Source: Bacillota bacterium (lineage in GTDB: Bacteria > Bacillota > Dethiobacteria > Dethiobacterales > Dethiobacteraceae). From it: a DNA stretch of 64,000 nucleotides. A program made the translations under genes and the position numbers. Within the stretch, counting starts at the first letter, position 1, and each line of letters starts with the position of its first letter. The notes under the pieces are model-generated. The model saw only the letters and a list, made by a program, of their open reading frames with translations. It was not told the origin of the DNA and made no database searches. Below, one piece after another: positions 37,040 to 45,902 of this stretch. The DNA lies in the NCBI GenBank assembly GCA_018725565.1, contig QLUR01000012.1, positions 1-64,000 of the forward strand, written 5' to 3'.

Positions 37040-37168
37040 TGCACCGGATAAAGCAAATATCCATCGATGTTTTTAAGGCTGCAAACGGATATATGCTCAT
37101 CTTCCAAAATTAAGCTGCGGCGCAATATTATTTGACCAAAAATAAATAATGTGTTGAGGAGGATAGTA

Positions 37169-37594
37169 ATGAAAGAGATCAAACCTGGAATTGAATATAC
37201 TCACAAGTTTGTTGTGTCTAAAAACAAAACGGTGCCGGCGCTGTACCCTGAATCAGACGAATTCGTTGTCATGCCAAATGTTTTTGCTACCGGATACCTT
37301 GTAGGTTTAATAGAGTGGGCCTGTATCAAAGCCATCAACCCCTGCATCAACTGGCCTATGGAACAAACAGTGGGGGTTCACATCAATATAAATCACATTG
37401 CCGCAACACCCCCGGGGCTGGAAGTTACCGCAAAAGTAAGGCTGGTTAAGATAGCAGGAAAGCGGCTCTTCTTCGAGGTCGAAGTACACGACGAAGACGG
37501 TCTCATTTCCCAGGGTGAACATGAGCGGGCTATCATCGTTAAAGAAAAATTTGACGCCAGGATGGAAGAAAAGTTACGCAATAAACGTACATAA
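37169..37594 (+). CDS. Hotdog acyl-CoA thioesterase, FlK (fluoroacetyl-CoA thioesterase)-like
   Basis: A 141-residue hotdog protein. The order of features (KFVVSKNKTVPALYPES, then MPNVFATGYLVGLIEWA, then GVHININHIAATPPG) resembles the FlK-type thioesterases. ATG 37169 follows GAGGAGG. It faces the catabolic cluster with a 2-nt gap to the convergent ammonia-lyase-like gene. A possible job is hydrolysis of the acyl-CoA formed by the BKACE, in analogy to betainyl-CoA thioesterase in carnitine catabolism, but this is inference. Confidence 0.75.
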   Translation: MKEIKPGIEYTHKFVVSKNKTVPALYPESDEFVVMPNVFATGYLVGLIEWACIKAINPCINWPMEQTVGVHININHIAATPPGLEVTAKVRLVKIAGKRLFFEVEVHDEDGLISQGEHERAIIVKEKFDARMEEKLRNKRT

Positions 37595-37596
37595 CT

Positions 37597-38049
37597 CTAC
37601 GGACCGGATATTTGCCGCGGGTCTTTCTTACGTTGTTTATCCAGGGGAGTGACGCAGGTACCAGAGGCCTTACAAACTAAGATTGGTTCAGGTAACACAT
37701 CGGCCGCTGACGGCTGCATTGCTAATAATGCGGAGCTTATCACCTTTACAGCTTCAAATTCCATGCGGCGGGAAGTTTTCCCTATCCTGGTTATCTTGCC
37801 GCTGGCCTCTATATAGTCACCTGCATAAACAGGGGCCAGGAACTCTACTTTATCGTAAGCAACAAAGAGCCCCTCGTCTCCATCAAGCCGGACAAGCAGT
37901 TCCGTTGCCACATCACCGAAAAGTTGCAGCATTCTTGACCCGTCAACCAGCCCCCCGGCATAATGAGCCTCATGAGCTGAAATACGTACCCTGAGCATAC
38001 AAGCGTTTCTCCCTTGCCCTTCCGGTGGCTCCCTAAGCAAGTCGCCCAT
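37597..38049 (-). CDS. Hotdog protein, 3-aminobutyryl-CoA ammonia-lyase (Kal)-like
   Basis: About 151 residues. The segment [19 protein letters not shown] followed by [20 protein letters not shown] and [12 protein letters not shown] matches my recollection of the Kal family, which removes ammonia from 3-aminobutyryl-CoA to give crotonyl-CoA in lysine fermentation. Other hotdog thioesterases are less likely but possible. ATG 38049 follows AAGGAGAG. It is the last gene of the nine-gene minus-strand cluster. If the Kal function holds, the BKACE product would be a beta-amino acyl-CoA. Confidence 0.55.
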   Translation of the reverse strand: MGDLLREPPEGQGRNACMLRVRISAHEAHYAGGLVDGSRMLQLFGDVATELLVRLDGDEGLFVAYDKVEFLAPVYAGDYIEASGKITRIGKTSRRMEFEAVKVISSALLAMQPSAADVLPEPILVCKASGTCVTPLDKQRKKDPRQISGP

Positions 38050-38111
38050 TAAAGCTCTCCTTACTTGGCTATTCCGTCGCATTCGGCCTGCGGATTATTC
38101 AGGCCAGCCCC

Positions 38112-38885
38112 TTATTCCGCCCGGCTGATAACGTACCTGTAGGGGTCCACTTCCGCCCGCAGGATTCTTAGTTCCTCTTCCGTGGGAGAACTGGTAACTG
38201 TAAGGTCACGCTTCCATAACAACTCGAACCCCGTGTTGACCACGAGCTGCTCCCGGGTGACTTCAGGGTGGATGCTCTCTACCTGCATCCGGCAAGTTTC
38301 TTGATCATAACCTATCACGCAAAGGTCTGTGATGACCTTATAAGGCCCGCTTCCCGGCGGCAGGCCTGCGGCTTCCCGCGCCCCCGGCCCGGTGAGGTAA
38401 CCTGGAGTGGTGATGAAGTCGCATTTTTCCACAAATCGTCTGGGATTTTGTACTGTCATGACCATGGTGCGCCAGCATAAAGAGGCCAGGTCGTTGGCTC
38501 CTCCGCTGCCAGGCAGGCGTACTTTCGGCCTGTTGTAATCCGTCCCGATCATGGTGGAGTTTAAGTTGCCATACATGTCGATCTGTGCTCCGCCCAAGAA
38601 GGTGTAGTCCACCATTCCCCGCTGGCAGGTCTCCATGATTTCCGGCATACTGCCGGCAGCTAAGGCCTTGTAAAAGGTGCGGGAATCTCCTACTGAAATG
38701 GGCATGGATGGCAATATCGGCCCCATCCCGCCGGCTTCAAACAAGATCACCAGGTTGGGGGCGCTGGTTTTTTGGGCTAACATGGCTGCGGCACACGGCG
38801 CTCCAGTGCCTACCACCACAATGCTTTCGTCCTCCAGGTTCCTGGCCGCCAAGCAGATCATCAATTCGATGCTGTTATAGGGCAT
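38112..38885 (-). CDS. CoA-transferase subunit B (GctB-like)
   Basis: A 257-residue family I CoA-transferase subunit similar in layout to glutaconate CoA-transferase subunit B. The probable catalytic Glu lies at residue 50 in LVILFEAGGMGP, and GGAQIDMYGNLNST follows. It starts 16 nt after subunit A. It would move CoA between acyl donors and an acid, for example acetoacetate released by the BKACE; the substrate is not readable from sequence. Confidence 0.85.
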   Translation of the reverse strand: MPYNSIELMICLAARNLEDESIVVVGTGAPCAAAMLAQKTSAPNLVILFEAGGMGPILPSMPISVGDSRTFYKALAAGSMPEIMETCQRGMVDYTFLGGAQIDMYGNLNSTMIGTDYNRPKVRLPGSGGANDLASLCWRTMVMTVQNPRRFVEKCDFITTPGYLTGPGAREAAGLPPGSGPYKVITDLCVIGYDQETCRMQVESIHPEVTREQLVVNTGFELLWKRDLTVTSSPTEEELRILRAEVDPYRYVISRAE

Positions 38886-38901
38886 TTTGCTTCATCCTCT
38901 C

Positions 38902-39900
38902 TTACCCGCTGCTCTCGCCGTTAATTAAAAGCTCTAACCGTCTCAGTCGAGGCATCTTCTTCAGGCCGCCCGACAACTCCAGGTATTCATTAAAGTCTTT
39001 TGTCTTATAGATGTATTTATCCATAAACTCCTGATGGGCCGCTTCGGTTTTCTCCGCGTCCAGCCACTCTCTCAGGTGTTCTTCGTCGGAAAAGTATTCG
39101 TAGGCCATGTTGCCGGGGTAGGAACCATAGGGCACTTCGATGACGGCGTCGACACAGTAGAAGGGAATGACCGTCCGGTCCGGCTGCCGCCGGATTTCTT
39201 CGTGCGGTATCAGGCGCTCGGCGGTAATGATAAGTCTTTTGGCGGCCCTTGCCATGTCTTGGTCGGATACTATAATGCCATCAATCTGGCTGTTGCCGTA
39301 CACATCGGCCCGGTGCACATGGATGATACCTACATCTGGGTATAAAGCCGGCAAGGCTGCCAGCTTAATACCGGTGTAGGGGCAGGGAATCTCTTTCATC
39401 GCGCTGTACTTGGCAGTGTCTGTTCCCAGCATGACGCGAGCCGGAAGAAAGGGGATACCCATGGCCGCTGCCTTATAACGCCACGCCAGGGCCCCGTTGC
39501 TCCATTCTACCGCCTTAATCTTCCCGGTTTCATAGGCGCGGCGGGCAACTTTGGAGAGGCCCCGGGCTTCCAGACCCACCACATAGGCCACGTCGCAGCG
39601 GTCTACGCAATCGCCTGCTGCCAGAATCTGCATATCATGGGTGGCGGTATGGCCGGACAAGCCCAGGTTTTTCTTTCGCTGGCGCACTATCTCGTGGAGC
39701 ACAGCGGCGGGTATGCGGTTGGTCCCAAACCCGCCTACGGCAATGTAGTCGCCGTCGTGGATAAGTTCCTGCACTGCTTTTTGCACTGTGATTACTTTGT
39801 CCCGCATCTGCCGGGTCTTGTGCCGGAAAAACTCCCGGGCCTTATCTGCGTCGGGGTCCATAAACAGCCGGCCTTTTTCTGTCTCCTCTGCTTGTTGCAT
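38902..39900 (-). CDS. CoA-transferase subunit A (GctA-like)
   Basis: A 332-residue subunit with the glycine-rich CoA-binding segment DGDYIAVGGFGTNRIP and IIHVHRADVYGNSQIDG. ATG 39900 follows GAGGTGG. It pairs with the next gene. The size is that of glutaconate-type rather than the shorter acetate/acetoacetate-type (AtoD) subunits, so the preferred acid may be larger than acetoacetate. Confidence 0.85.
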   Translation of the reverse strand: MQQAEETEKGRLFMDPDADKAREFFRHKTRQMRDKVITVQKAVQELIHDGDYIAVGGFGTNRIPAAVLHEIVRQRKKNLGLSGHTATHDMQILAAGDCVDRCDVAYVVGLEARGLSKVARRAYETGKIKAVEWSNGALAWRYKAAAMGIPFLPARVMLGTDTAKYSAMKEIPCPYTGIKLAALPALYPDVGIIHVHRADVYGNSQIDGIIVSDQDMARAAKRLIITAERLIPHEEIRRQPDRTVIPFYCVDAVIEVPYGSYPGNMAYEYFSDEEHLREWLDAEKTEAAHQEFMDKYIYKTKDFNEYLELSGGLKKMPRLRRLELLINGESSG

Positions 39901-39922
39901 GCCTTGACCACCTCGATCTCAA

Positions 39923-40864
39923 TTATAAGTTTTTCTTGCTGATTGCCAAAAGATGCTCAATCAATCTGTTTTTCGAAGATATGGCGTCCTCGGTTGTCCA
40001 TTTCTGAAACCCCATACCCGACTTAAAGCCCAGCTCCCCTTTAGCGACCTTTTCCTCTAACAACGAAGACGGTCCTGCTGAGTTATCCAGGTATTTCAAA
40101 AGATACCTGTGGATGGCCAATGTAAGGTCAAGGCCAACCATGTCTGCGTTTTCAAAGGGTCCGAGTACCGGCAGCCGCATCCCAAAACCATACCTGATAC
40201 ACTCATCTATTGTCTTAGGATCAGCGATACCTTTTTCGGCAATTACAATCGCTTCCCGCCACAGGGCGTGCTGGAGTCTGTTGCCAACAAACCCCGGCAC
40301 GTCTTTGTTTATCCGCACAGGGTATTTTCCAACCATTTTCAGCAACTTGATAGTTTCGTCCATGGCCTGCTCTGAAGTCTTTTCTGTCCTGATTACTTCA
40401 ACAAGCGGCACGAGAAACGGCGGGTTCCAAAAATGAGTTCCCAGGATTCTTTCCTTGTGCTTAGCTTTTGCGCCTATTTCAGCAATGCTCATCACTGAAG
40501 TATTTGTTGCTAACACAATCTCTTCCGGACACAGGGCATCCAACCGGCGAAATATTTGCCGCTTCAATTCTAAATCTTCAAAGACACACTCCACCACAAA
40601 GTGGGCATCTTTCAGTGTCAGCTCAAGATCCATAAGCGGTTGGATTCTTCCCAGGGTTGCTTCAACTTCTGCCTGGCTGCCAATGCCATTTCTCGCCATC
40701 ATCTCTAGGTTATTGCGAATATTAAGAAGGGCCTTTGGCAACACGTCTTCAGTAGCGTCACATAATTTAACATGATACCCTTTTGAAGCAAAGACCAGGG
40801 CAATCCCGCTCCCCATCATCCCGGCGCCGACTATGGCTATATTCTCCACACTCCTGGCTTCCAC
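39923..40864 (-). CDS. 3-hydroxyacyl(-CoA) dehydrogenase family protein
   Basis: A 313-residue NAD-dependent dehydrogenase. The Rossmann motif GAGMMGSG is at the N-terminus, the active-site region THFWNPPFLVPLVEVI near 147, and a C-terminal helical domain ends with GFKSGMGFQ. The HxxNPP motif sets it apart from fatty-acid 3-hydroxyacyl-CoA dehydrogenases (HFFNP) and groups it with enzymes acting on free or unusual beta-hydroxy acids. GTG 40864 follows AGGAGG. It lies between the BKACE and the CoA-transferase, consistent with making the beta-keto acid for cleavage. Confidence 0.85.
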   Translation of the reverse strand: MEARSVENIAIVGAGMMGSGIALVFASKGYHVKLCDATEDVLPKALLNIRNNLEMMARNGIGSQAEVEATLGRIQPLMDLELTLKDAHFVVECVFEDLELKRQIFRRLDALCPEEIVLATNTSVMSIAEIGAKAKHKERILGTHFWNPPFLVPLVEVIRTEKTSEQAMDETIKLLKMVGKYPVRINKDVPGFVGNRLQHALWREAIVIAEKGIADPKTIDECIRYGFGMRLPVLGPFENADMVGLDLTLAIHRYLLKYLDNSAGPSSLLEEKVAKGELGFKSGMGFQKWTTEDAISSKNRLIEHLLAISKKNL

Positions 40865-40899
40865 CTCTAGCCCTCCTTAAGAACTTTCTGGACAAGCGC

Positions 40900-41829
40900 T
40901 TAATAATTCACCTTATCTATCCCTTTTAGGTCAAGAATTTTCCTAGCTTCATCAGGGGTCGCTATCTCAAGACTTAGCTCCCGGGCGATACGGACAATCT
41001 TCTCAACCTGTTCAGCACTGGTCTTGGCCACTATTCCTTTACCGGCATACAAACTGTCCTCCATACCGACCCTGACATTGCCTCCCATGGTTAGGGCAGC
41101 GGTGCATATGGGGAGTTGAAATCTGCCGGCAGCACATACTGACCAAACAAAATCGTCGCCAAAATTGCGCTTGGCTGTTTCATATAAAAATACCAGATTC
41201 TGAATTGTGGCAGACATTCCGCCAAGAATACCGAGAACAAACTGGATATAAACCGGTTTCTTTATATATCCTCGCTCAACCAAGAAGGCAATATTGTTAA
41301 TCATGGCGGAATCGTAAACCTCTGCCTCGGGCTTTGTTCCGCTCTCGCCAAAGGCTATGGCAAATTCCTTTAGAGACTTAAAGGTATTTGGGAAGATAAA
41401 GTCTTCAGTCATCTCCAAATACGGCTTTTCCCAGGGATATTTCCATTCCTCGACCTTCATTCGCTCAGTGATGTCGAAAAGGGCAAAGTTTGTAGAGCCG
41501 GCATTGAATGATGCTAACTCCGGGTTAAAGGTGGGAACCACTTTCAGCCTCTCTTCAATAGTCATCCCCAGGCCACCGCCGGTAGTTGCACATACAATTA
41601 CGTTACATTTACTTTTTATGCTGGTTAATACCTGACGAAACAGGTTCATATCCGAAACAGGCCGACCAGTTTCTGGATTGCGTACATGAATATGAACTAC
41701 TGCAGCGCCGGCCTCATAAGCTCCGATTGCTTGATCTGCAATCTGCTCCGGTGTGATGGGCAGGTACGGGCTCATAGTAGGCGTGTGTATGGCGCCTGTG
41801 ATAGCTGCTGTTACTATTACTTTAGGCAT
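40900..41829 (-). CDS. Beta-keto acid cleavage enzyme (BKACE, DUF849)
   Basis: A 309-residue TIM barrel that condenses a beta-keto acid with acetyl-CoA and releases acetoacetate and a new acyl-CoA. Zinc ligands His46 and His48 are in HIHVR, the ATTGGGLGM loop and SGTKPEAEVYD follow, and a late acidic ligand is in VGMEDSLY. Residue 14, Glu in the lysine-fermenting Kce as I recall it, is Ile here within GAIHTPTMSPYLP, so the substrate is probably not 3-keto-5-aminohexanoate. ATG follows GAGAGGAG. It is the likely central enzyme of the cluster. Confidence 0.88.
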   Translation of the reverse strand: MPKVIVTAAITGAIHTPTMSPYLPITPEQIADQAIGAYEAGAAVVHIHVRNPETGRPVSDMNLFRQVLTSIKSKCNVIVCATTGGGLGMTIEERLKVVPTFNPELASFNAGSTNFALFDITERMKVEEWKYPWEKPYLEMTEDFIFPNTFKSLKEFAIAFGESGTKPEAEVYDSAMINNIAFLVERGYIKKPVYIQFVLGILGGMSATIQNLVFLYETAKRNFGDDFVWSVCAAGRFQLPICTAALTMGGNVRVGMEDSLYAGKGIVAKTSAEQVEKIVRIARELSLEIATPDEARKILDLKGIDKVNY

Positions 41830-41881
41830 TTAATTTACTCCTCTCTTCAATTATACTTTTACTTATTGATTCCGCGCAATT

Positions 41882-42850
41882 CTATGCTAACCCATATCTC
41901 TCCGGATGCATTTTGATCTCCTTAATAGTATCTGATACCACCTTGTCAAAATCCGAGTAAAGAGGTTGCCAGCCCCATTCCTGCCTTGCTTTGCTATCAT
42001 CAAACACATCTACGTTCATCGAGCGGAAAACTTCCATTGTTTTGGGGTCAGGCTTATAGCTGATCTGAGCGTCAGGTATATGACTCTTTACTGCCTGCTC
42101 CAGTTCCTTAGCAGTTCGGCTCGGCGTCACACCACCTACGTTGTAATTTACCATCTTTATTTGTTCTTTTGGCGCTTGAAAAATCATGTCTACAGCCCTG
42201 ACCGCATCCTTGAAATACAAAACCGGAACCTTCGTGTCCTCAGTCACATAACACTCGAAGGGCTTACCCAAAGCCGGATATTCTATCATCCAGGCATTCC
42301 ATTGTGCAATTCCAGGTGTATTTATGCCCGGGCCAATCACCGCAGGATAACGTACTGTTCGAAAATCCATATCAAACCTGTTACGGTAGTACATGCCCAG
42401 CACCTCGCAGTACAGCTTACCGCAGCCATACATGGTAATTGGCCGCTGAATTGTCTCATCGGTAACAACCGCTGGACATGCCAAGCCGTAAGTGGCCAAG
42501 GTGCTTGTAAATACCACCTTGCCTACGCCGAAAAGCCGGGCTGCTTCCAGGATGTGCATCGTCCCAGCCACGTTTGTCTGGAAAGAAGCCCAAGGACTTG
42601 CTTCAGATGTCGCGCTCAGCATCGAACCCGTATGGTATATGCCTTCAATGTTATAATTCTTGACTGCGTTGAATACTTCAGCCCAATAAGCCAGATTTCC
42701 CTGCACCACTTTTACTTTGTCTTTGATATCACCGATACGGGCATAATTCGGGTAAATGTCGAACAGGACAACATTTTCACCCCGGCTGACAAGAGTCCGT
42801 GCTAATTCAGCACCAATAAAACCGGTACCACCCGTCACAAGGATATTCAT
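41882..42850 (-). CDS. NAD-dependent epimerase/dehydratase family protein (extended SDR)
   Basis: A 322-residue protein with the nucleotide motif GGTGFIGAE, the catalytic triad region FTSTLATYG (Thr/Ser near 116) and YGCGK (Tyr141, Lys145). The overall form resembles the SDR-type L-threonine 3-dehydrogenases, which oxidise a beta-hydroxy group to a ketone. An alcohol dehydrogenase role in making or processing a beta-keto acid therefore fits the context better than sugar epimerisation. TAGGAGG precedes the ATG. Confidence 0.75.
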   Translation of the reverse strand: MNILVTGGTGFIGAELARTLVSRGENVVLFDIYPNYARIGDIKDKVKVVQGNLAYWAEVFNAVKNYNIEGIYHTGSMLSATSEASPWASFQTNVAGTMHILEAARLFGVGKVVFTSTLATYGLACPAVVTDETIQRPITMYGCGKLYCEVLGMYYRNRFDMDFRTVRYPAVIGPGINTPGIAQWNAWMIEYPALGKPFECYVTEDTKVPVLYFKDAVRAVDMIFQAPKEQIKMVNYNVGGVTPSRTAKELEQAVKSHIPDAQISYKPDPKTMEVFRSMNVDVFDDSKARQEWGWQPLYSDFDKVVSDTIKEIKMHPERYGLA

Positions 42851-42868
42851 ATTCTAAAGCCTCCTAAT

Positions 42869-43822
42869 TTAACTTTCTGCCGCCCAATATAGTTTGAGCA
42901 GCTGCAAGAATTCCTTATCTCTCTTTCTTTCTATCTCACTCCACTCTTCTTGACTGTAGTCAAAAAACCCCTTTCCGCTTTTCATTCCCAACTCCCCAGC
43001 CTCTACCTTTTTCTTGATCAGCAACGGCGGCGTACTCGAATTCTCAATCACCTTATAAAGGTTGCCTGCGGCCTTATACCATACATCCAAGCCGCCCAGG
43101 TCGGCTGTCAGTAAGGGTCCAATCCTAGCCAAGCGGAAACCGAAACTCCCTTTTACGGCGAGATCAATGTCTTCAGGGCTGGCCACTCCTTGTTCCCACA
43201 AGGACCAGACTTCTCGTACCATAGCTGCCTGTATTCGGTTGACCAAAAATCCCGGTATTTCTTTAAGAACTCTTACTGGCACCTTCCTGATCTTCTTAAG
43301 CAGCGTATAGGTGAGGTCAAATGTCTCATCGGAAGTTTCTTTGCCCTTTACAACCTCTACCACAGGCACAATATGAGGCGGGTTAAACCAATGCGTAACG
43401 ACTACTTTGTCTTCTCTCCCGGCACCGGCGCTAAAATCGCTGAGAAGCAGCGATGAGGTATTGCTGGCAATAATAGTGCGCTGGGGACATAAAGAACCAA
43501 GTTGGTTAAACACCCTCCTCTTTATCTCAGGGTCCTCAGAAACTGCTTCGATGACAAAATCGGCGTCTCGCACTCCCCTTCCCAAATCCGTGGTAGTACT
43601 TATAACTGAAAGCGTTTCTTCAATAACCTCTCGGGTAATTAAACCACTCCCCTCAAATTCATCTAAGGCAACCTTGATACGATTCAGTGCATGGTCAATA
43701 ATTGAGTTATCAATGTCTGTCAATACCACTGAAAAACCACCCAAGGCATAACTCAGGCCAATTCCGTAACCCATCAGACCAGCCCCGACAACAGATACAT
43801 TTTTGACTTCTTTTAAATGCAT
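42869..43822 (-). CDS. Second 3-hydroxyacyl(-CoA) dehydrogenase family protein
   Basis: A 317-residue paralogue of the product at 39923, with GAGLMGYG, THWFNPPHIVPVVEVV and a GMKSGKGFFDY end. Both carry the HxxNPP variant. The two differ enough to suggest separate substrates or steps. GGAGGGA precedes the ATG. It follows the TRAP genes and leads into the SDR gene with a 19-nt gap. Confidence 0.85.
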   Translation of the reverse strand: MHLKEVKNVSVVGAGLMGYGIGLSYALGGFSVVLTDIDNSIIDHALNRIKVALDEFEGSGLITREVIEETLSVISTTTDLGRGVRDADFVIEAVSEDPEIKRRVFNQLGSLCPQRTIIASNTSSLLLSDFSAGAGREDKVVVTHWFNPPHIVPVVEVVKGKETSDETFDLTYTLLKKIRKVPVRVLKEIPGFLVNRIQAAMVREVWSLWEQGVASPEDIDLAVKGSFGFRLARIGPLLTADLGGLDVWYKAAGNLYKVIENSSTPPLLIKKKVEAGELGMKSGKGFFDYSQEEWSEIERKRDKEFLQLLKLYWAAES

Positions 43823-43910
43823 CTTAGATATCCCTCCGTAATGTTCCCGGCTTTAAATGTGACAGCTTTACCGTCGTTTGGCTTACACAGAGTGGGCTAG
43901 GCACTCACTT

Positions 43911-45236
43911 TCACCTTGCGAGGACAGCGGGAAGCCACAAGGTTAAGGGCTCAAATATTAGACACAAAACCACGACAATAAACTGAATAACCAGAAATGG
44001 GACAACGCCCCTGTATAAATCACCAAGGGTTACGCCTTCGAGAGAAAGCCCTTTCAAATAAAATATGGCGTAAGCGAAGGGTGGCGTGAGGAAGCTCATC
44101 TGCATACTGACGCAAACAACAAGTCCGGCCCACAGTGGATCGAACCCAAGAGCAGTCACTATGGGGCCGAAGATGGGCACCATGATAAAAAGAATACCTA
44201 GCCAATCAATAAACATCCCAAGCAGGAAAATCATAAATAAGAGCACCAGAAGTACACCCCACGGACCAAGGCCGAGTCCTAACAGAAACTCTGAAACTAC
44301 TCTGCCGCACCCTGCAGCTAAGAAGGTGCCGGTGAACAGACTGGCCCCCACAGCAAGTAAAACAACCATGGCAGTGACTTTCAAGCTGAAGTTTCCGGCT
44401 TCTGTAAATGTTTGCCATGTAAGCTTCCGGTAAGCAGCAGCAAGTATTAAGGAGCCAAAACTGCCCATAGCTGCCGCCTCAGTAGAGGTAGTTATCCCAA
44501 AGAAAATCGAACCTAGAACAGCCAGTATAAGCAGCATAAAAGGAAATATAGACTTCACGGCATCCATCAGTAAGCTTCCCGAAACGACTTCTTCCTTTTC
44601 TTCAGCACCTAGAGCCGGGCCGGCCTTTGGGTCAATATAACATTTTACAATAATATAGACTGCATATAGAGCTGCGAGAAGCAAGCCGGGTATAATAGCT
44701 CCGGCATACATATCAACCACCGACACACCTGCCATAGGAGCATATAAAATCAGCATGATACTTGGAGGAATGAGTATCCCGAGAGTTCCTCCGGCTGCGA
44801 CAACCCCCGTGGCCAGCGGTTTGCTGTAGTTTCTCTTAAGCATAGCGGGAATAGCGACTAACCCCATCGTGACGACTGACGCACCGATTAGCCCTGTTGT
44901 AGCCGCGAATAGAACGCAAATGGCTATAGTGGCCAGCGCCAGCCCCCCTCTTAAGCGCCCCATTGCTTTATGCAAAACATTAAAAGCAATCTCTGCAATC
45001 CCTGAACGTTCCACCATAGCTCCCATAAAGACAAAAAGGGGAACAGCTGCAAAGACCTCGACGGACATAATGTTAAATAAACGAAAAGCAATCATATGCA
45101 CGAGCCGATCATATGGGAGTGCTATAAATCCAAATATTACGCCAAGACCACCGAGGACAAAAGCAACCGGAAAACCTGTGAAGATTCCCAGAAAGACCCC
45201 GGCAAGCATCAAGATAGTAAGGAGTTCAACGCTCAT
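43911..45236 (-). CDS. dctM: TRAP transporter large permease (DctM)
   Basis: A 441-residue membrane protein with about twelve hydrophobic segments and family stretches GFPVAFVLGGLG, GGTLGILIPPSIMLILY and MFIDWLGILFIMVPIF. It couples uptake to a sodium or proton gradient. It overlaps the end of dctQ by 11 nt. Confidence 0.94.
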   Translation of the reverse strand: MSVELLTILMLAGVFLGIFTGFPVAFVLGGLGVIFGFIALPYDRLVHMIAFRLFNIMSVEVFAAVPLFVFMGAMVERSGIAEIAFNVLHKAMGRLRGGLALATIAICVLFAATTGLIGASVVTMGLVAIPAMLKRNYSKPLATGVVAAGGTLGILIPPSIMLILYAPMAGVSVVDMYAGAIIPGLLLAALYAVYIIVKCYIDPKAGPALGAEEKEEVVSGSLLMDAVKSIFPFMLLILAVLGSIFFGITTSTEAAAMGSFGSLILAAAYRKLTWQTFTEAGNFSLKVTAMVVLLAVGASLFTGTFLAAGCGRVVSEFLLGLGLGPWGVLLVLLFMIFLLGMFIDWLGILFIMVPIFGPIVTALGFDPLWAGLVVCVSMQMSFLTPPFAYAIFYLKGLSLEGVTLGDLYRGVVPFLVIQFIVVVLCLIFEPLTLWLPAVLAR

Positions 45237-45741
45237 ATGGTGTGATCCCCTTTATAGCAATATATAAGTTCCTGCCAAATTCCACAACGCCTTGAAGAAA
45301 TAGGAGCACAAACCCCACCAATACCAGCGTCTTGAAAGGATAAACAGGAGGTCTCCAGATAGAGCCGGAAGCTGTTTCGCGGATTGCCCAAGAATCGATA
45401 ACATTCTCTGCCGAGTACCGTAAAACAACATAAAAAAGCGGGAAGAAAAATATAACGTAAAAAACTGCTTCTAATAAGGCTTTCCTTCGTGTAGAAAGAA
45501 GGCTGTAAAGAAAATCCACCCTTACATGCCCCTGACGCAGATGGCAGTAGGCTAAGCCCATCGCACCATAGACCCCGTATAACATCCAGCTCATATCGTA
45601 GGCAAATAAGGTTGGATTGGCGAACAAATACCGCATTGCCACCTCATACATCATCACTCCGGTGAGCGGAACAATAAGAAAACTTGCCAGCTTTGCCGTC
45701 CACTCACTGACCCCGTCTATAGCCTTTAGAAAGGCAATCAC
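45226..45741 (-). CDS. dctQ: TRAP transporter small permease (DctQ)
   Basis: About 171 residues with four membrane segments and the typical YEVAMRYLF and RQGHVRVDFLY motifs. The frame is open to 45852, but GTG 45741, preceded by GGGGAG at about 10 nt, gives a normal-length protein and leaves the upstream hairpins outside the coding region. Confidence 0.88.
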   Translation of the reverse strand: MIAFLKAIDGVSEWTAKLASFLIVPLTGVMMYEVAMRYLFANPTLFAYDMSWMLYGVYGAMGLAYCHLRQGHVRVDFLYSLLSTRRKALLEAVFYVIFFFPLFYVVLRYSAENVIDSWAIRETASGSIWRPPVYPFKTLVLVGFVLLFLQGVVEFGRNLYIAIKGITPYER

Positions 45742-45855
45742 AATCAGATCACTCCCCACAATGTACTTAAAATTAGGGATGTAGGAGGGGCAGTCAAAAA
45801 CCTCCGAAACCCTCCTACACCGCCAAGATATCGCCCACGCCGGGCGCACCACCGA

Positions 45856-45895
45856 CCAGGGAAGGTCTCCCCGCTAGCGGGGAGACCTTCCCTGG
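45856..45895. repeat. 40-nt perfect palindrome between dctP and dctQ
   Basis: Arms 45856-45875 and 45876-45895 are exactly complementary over 20 bp with no spacer (centre GCTAGC). In RNA it forms a very stable hairpin 7 nt past the dctP stop. A second stem (GTAGGAGGG with CCCCTCCTAC, about 45780-45820) follows. Neither has a T tract, so this is more likely mRNA stabilisation or partial attenuation that keeps binding-protein levels above permease levels. Confidence 0.85.
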
Positions 45896-45902
45896 CGCTG
45901 CC

